This document shows, piece after piece, positions 63,488-64,000 of a stretch of DNA of 64,000 nt. The first letter of the stretch is position 1, and every line of letters begins with the position of its first letter. The DNA is from Brevundimonas sp. SGAir0440 (lineage in GTDB: Bacteria; Pseudomonadota; Alphaproteobacteria; Caulobacterales; Caulobacteraceae): contig NZ_CP039435.1 of assembly GCF_005484585.1 (NCBI RefSeq), forward strand, positions 1,860,001 to 1,924,000, given 5' to 3'. Under the pieces are notes generated by a model. That model ran no database searches and was not told where the DNA came from. It worked only from the letters and a program-made list of their open reading frames with translations. The translations under genes and the position numbers were made by a program.

Positions 63488-64000
63488 TCACAGCGAGGTG
63501 TCCGACGGCAGGACCGGCGCCTCGCGCAACAGGACGATGGCGATGCGACGGTTGCCGGCCAGGGTCGGATCGTCCGGATAGAGCGGGTCGGACCCTGCCT
63601 TGCCCGCCACCGAATAGACCCGGTCTGGATCGACGCCCGAACCCTGCAGCACCAGACGCGAGCCGTTCGCGCGCTCGGACGACAGGCTCCAGTCGGCAGG
63701 GGCGCTGGCGCGGCTGGAACCGGGCGCGGCGCTGGTGTGTCCGGTGATGGAGATGCGGTTCGGCAACTGGTTGATCACCTTGGCCACGGCGCGCAACAGC
63801 ACCTGGGCGCGGGCATTCGGGCGCGCAGAGTTGTTGTCGAACATCGACCGGCCTTCCTGATCGACCAACTGGATGCGCAGCCCCTCGGGCGTCTGGTCCA
63901 CGATCAGCTGTTTCGACAGTTCGGCCAGTTCCGGCATCGACTGCATGGCCTGGCGCAGCGATTCGGCGGCGCTGGCGAACTCGGCGGCCTCGCGCTTCTG
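63488..64000 (-). CDS. motB: Flagellar motor stator protein MotB, C-terminal part (partial)
   Basis: About 170 C-terminal residues; the N-terminus lies beyond the window end. The OmpA-like peptidoglycan-binding domain is visible with GLRIQLVDQEGRSMF, RISITGHTS and the downstream SERANGSRLVLQGSGV and ADP-type GNRRIAIVLL. The HTSAAP and SSERAN pattern is typical of alphaproteobacterial MotB. It anchors the stator to the cell wall. MotA would lie further on. Confidence 0.93.
   Translation of the reverse strand, partial: QKREAAEFASAAESLRQAMQSMPELAELSKQLIVDQTPEGLRIQLVDQEGRSMFDNNSARPNARAQVLLRAVAKVINQLPNRISITGHTSAAPGSSRASAPADWSLSSERANGSRLVLQGSGVDPDRVYSVAGKAGSDPLYPDDPTLAGNRRIAIVLLREAPVLPSDTSL

Overview
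The window is a GC-rich (mid-60s percent by eye) stretch of an alphaproteobacterial chromosome, most likely Brevundimonas or a close relative in the Caulobacteraceae. The evidence is the conserved core gene order (nuo - birA - coaX - RNase J; rpsB-tsf-pyrH-frr-uppS-cdsA-dxr-rseP-bamA-skp-lpxD-fabZ-lpxA-lpxI-lpxB), the use of LpxI instead of LpxH, SOS operators of the alphaproteobacterial direct-repeat type GTTC-N7-GTTC, and a 30-codon gene beside dnaE that looks like the Caulobacter SOS division inhibitor SidA. It is almost entirely core genome. I see no insertion sequence, prophage, CRISPR array, tRNA or rRNA.

Layout. 1-6950: the end of the respiratory complex I operon (nuoH end, a small lipoprotein gene, nuoI, J, K, L, M, N). 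6955-11774: birA, coaX, RNase J, an unknown membrane-anchored protein, DUF3088 and DUF1467 genes. 11852-15148: proS, then a LolC/E-type permease and LolD for lipoprotein export. 15164-20321: msrA (minus), a LexA-controlled sidA-like gene, dnaE, and a DUF4142 lipoprotein gene behind a possible general-stress promoter. 20549-36411: a long plus-strand run for translation (rpsB, tsf, frr), UMP kinase, isoprenoid and phospholipid precursors (uppS, cdsA, dxr), envelope proteolysis and outer-membrane assembly (rseP, bamA, skp), and lipid A synthesis (lpxD, fabZ, lpxA, lpxI, lpxB), ending in a FUSC-type membrane protein and a strong two-way terminator. 36468-48365, mostly minus strand: gltA, gltX, lexA with two operators, trpC-trpD-trpG, trpE and a PpiD-type foldase, with comEC and one small gene on the plus strand. 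48506-51791: tpiA, secG, pyrG and a small membrane protein gene. 51793-64000, mostly minus strand: a His/Met-rich outer-membrane barrel with a small Cys-containing exported protein, a GNAT acetyltransferase, an oligopeptidase, an acyl-CoA dehydrogenase, cytochrome b561 and Sua5 (both plus), a patatin with 3-hydroxybutyrate dehydrogenase, YaaA, the N-end-rule transferase Bpt and the C-terminal part of MotB.

Main observations. (1) pyrG is interrupted by a single-base frameshift at about 50255-50257. Because CTP synthase is essential, this is more likely a missing base in the sequence than a dead gene. (2) An exact GAAC-N7-GAAC LexA box overlaps the promoter of the 30-codon membrane peptide gene (15916-16008), and lexA itself carries two such boxes in opposite orientation, so the window holds both the SOS repressor and a probable SOS cell-division inhibitor. 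(3) A two-gene His/Met/Cys-rich exported cassette (51793-53529) looks like an uncharacterised metal-handling system. (4) Several small membrane or lipoprotein genes lie inside core operons.
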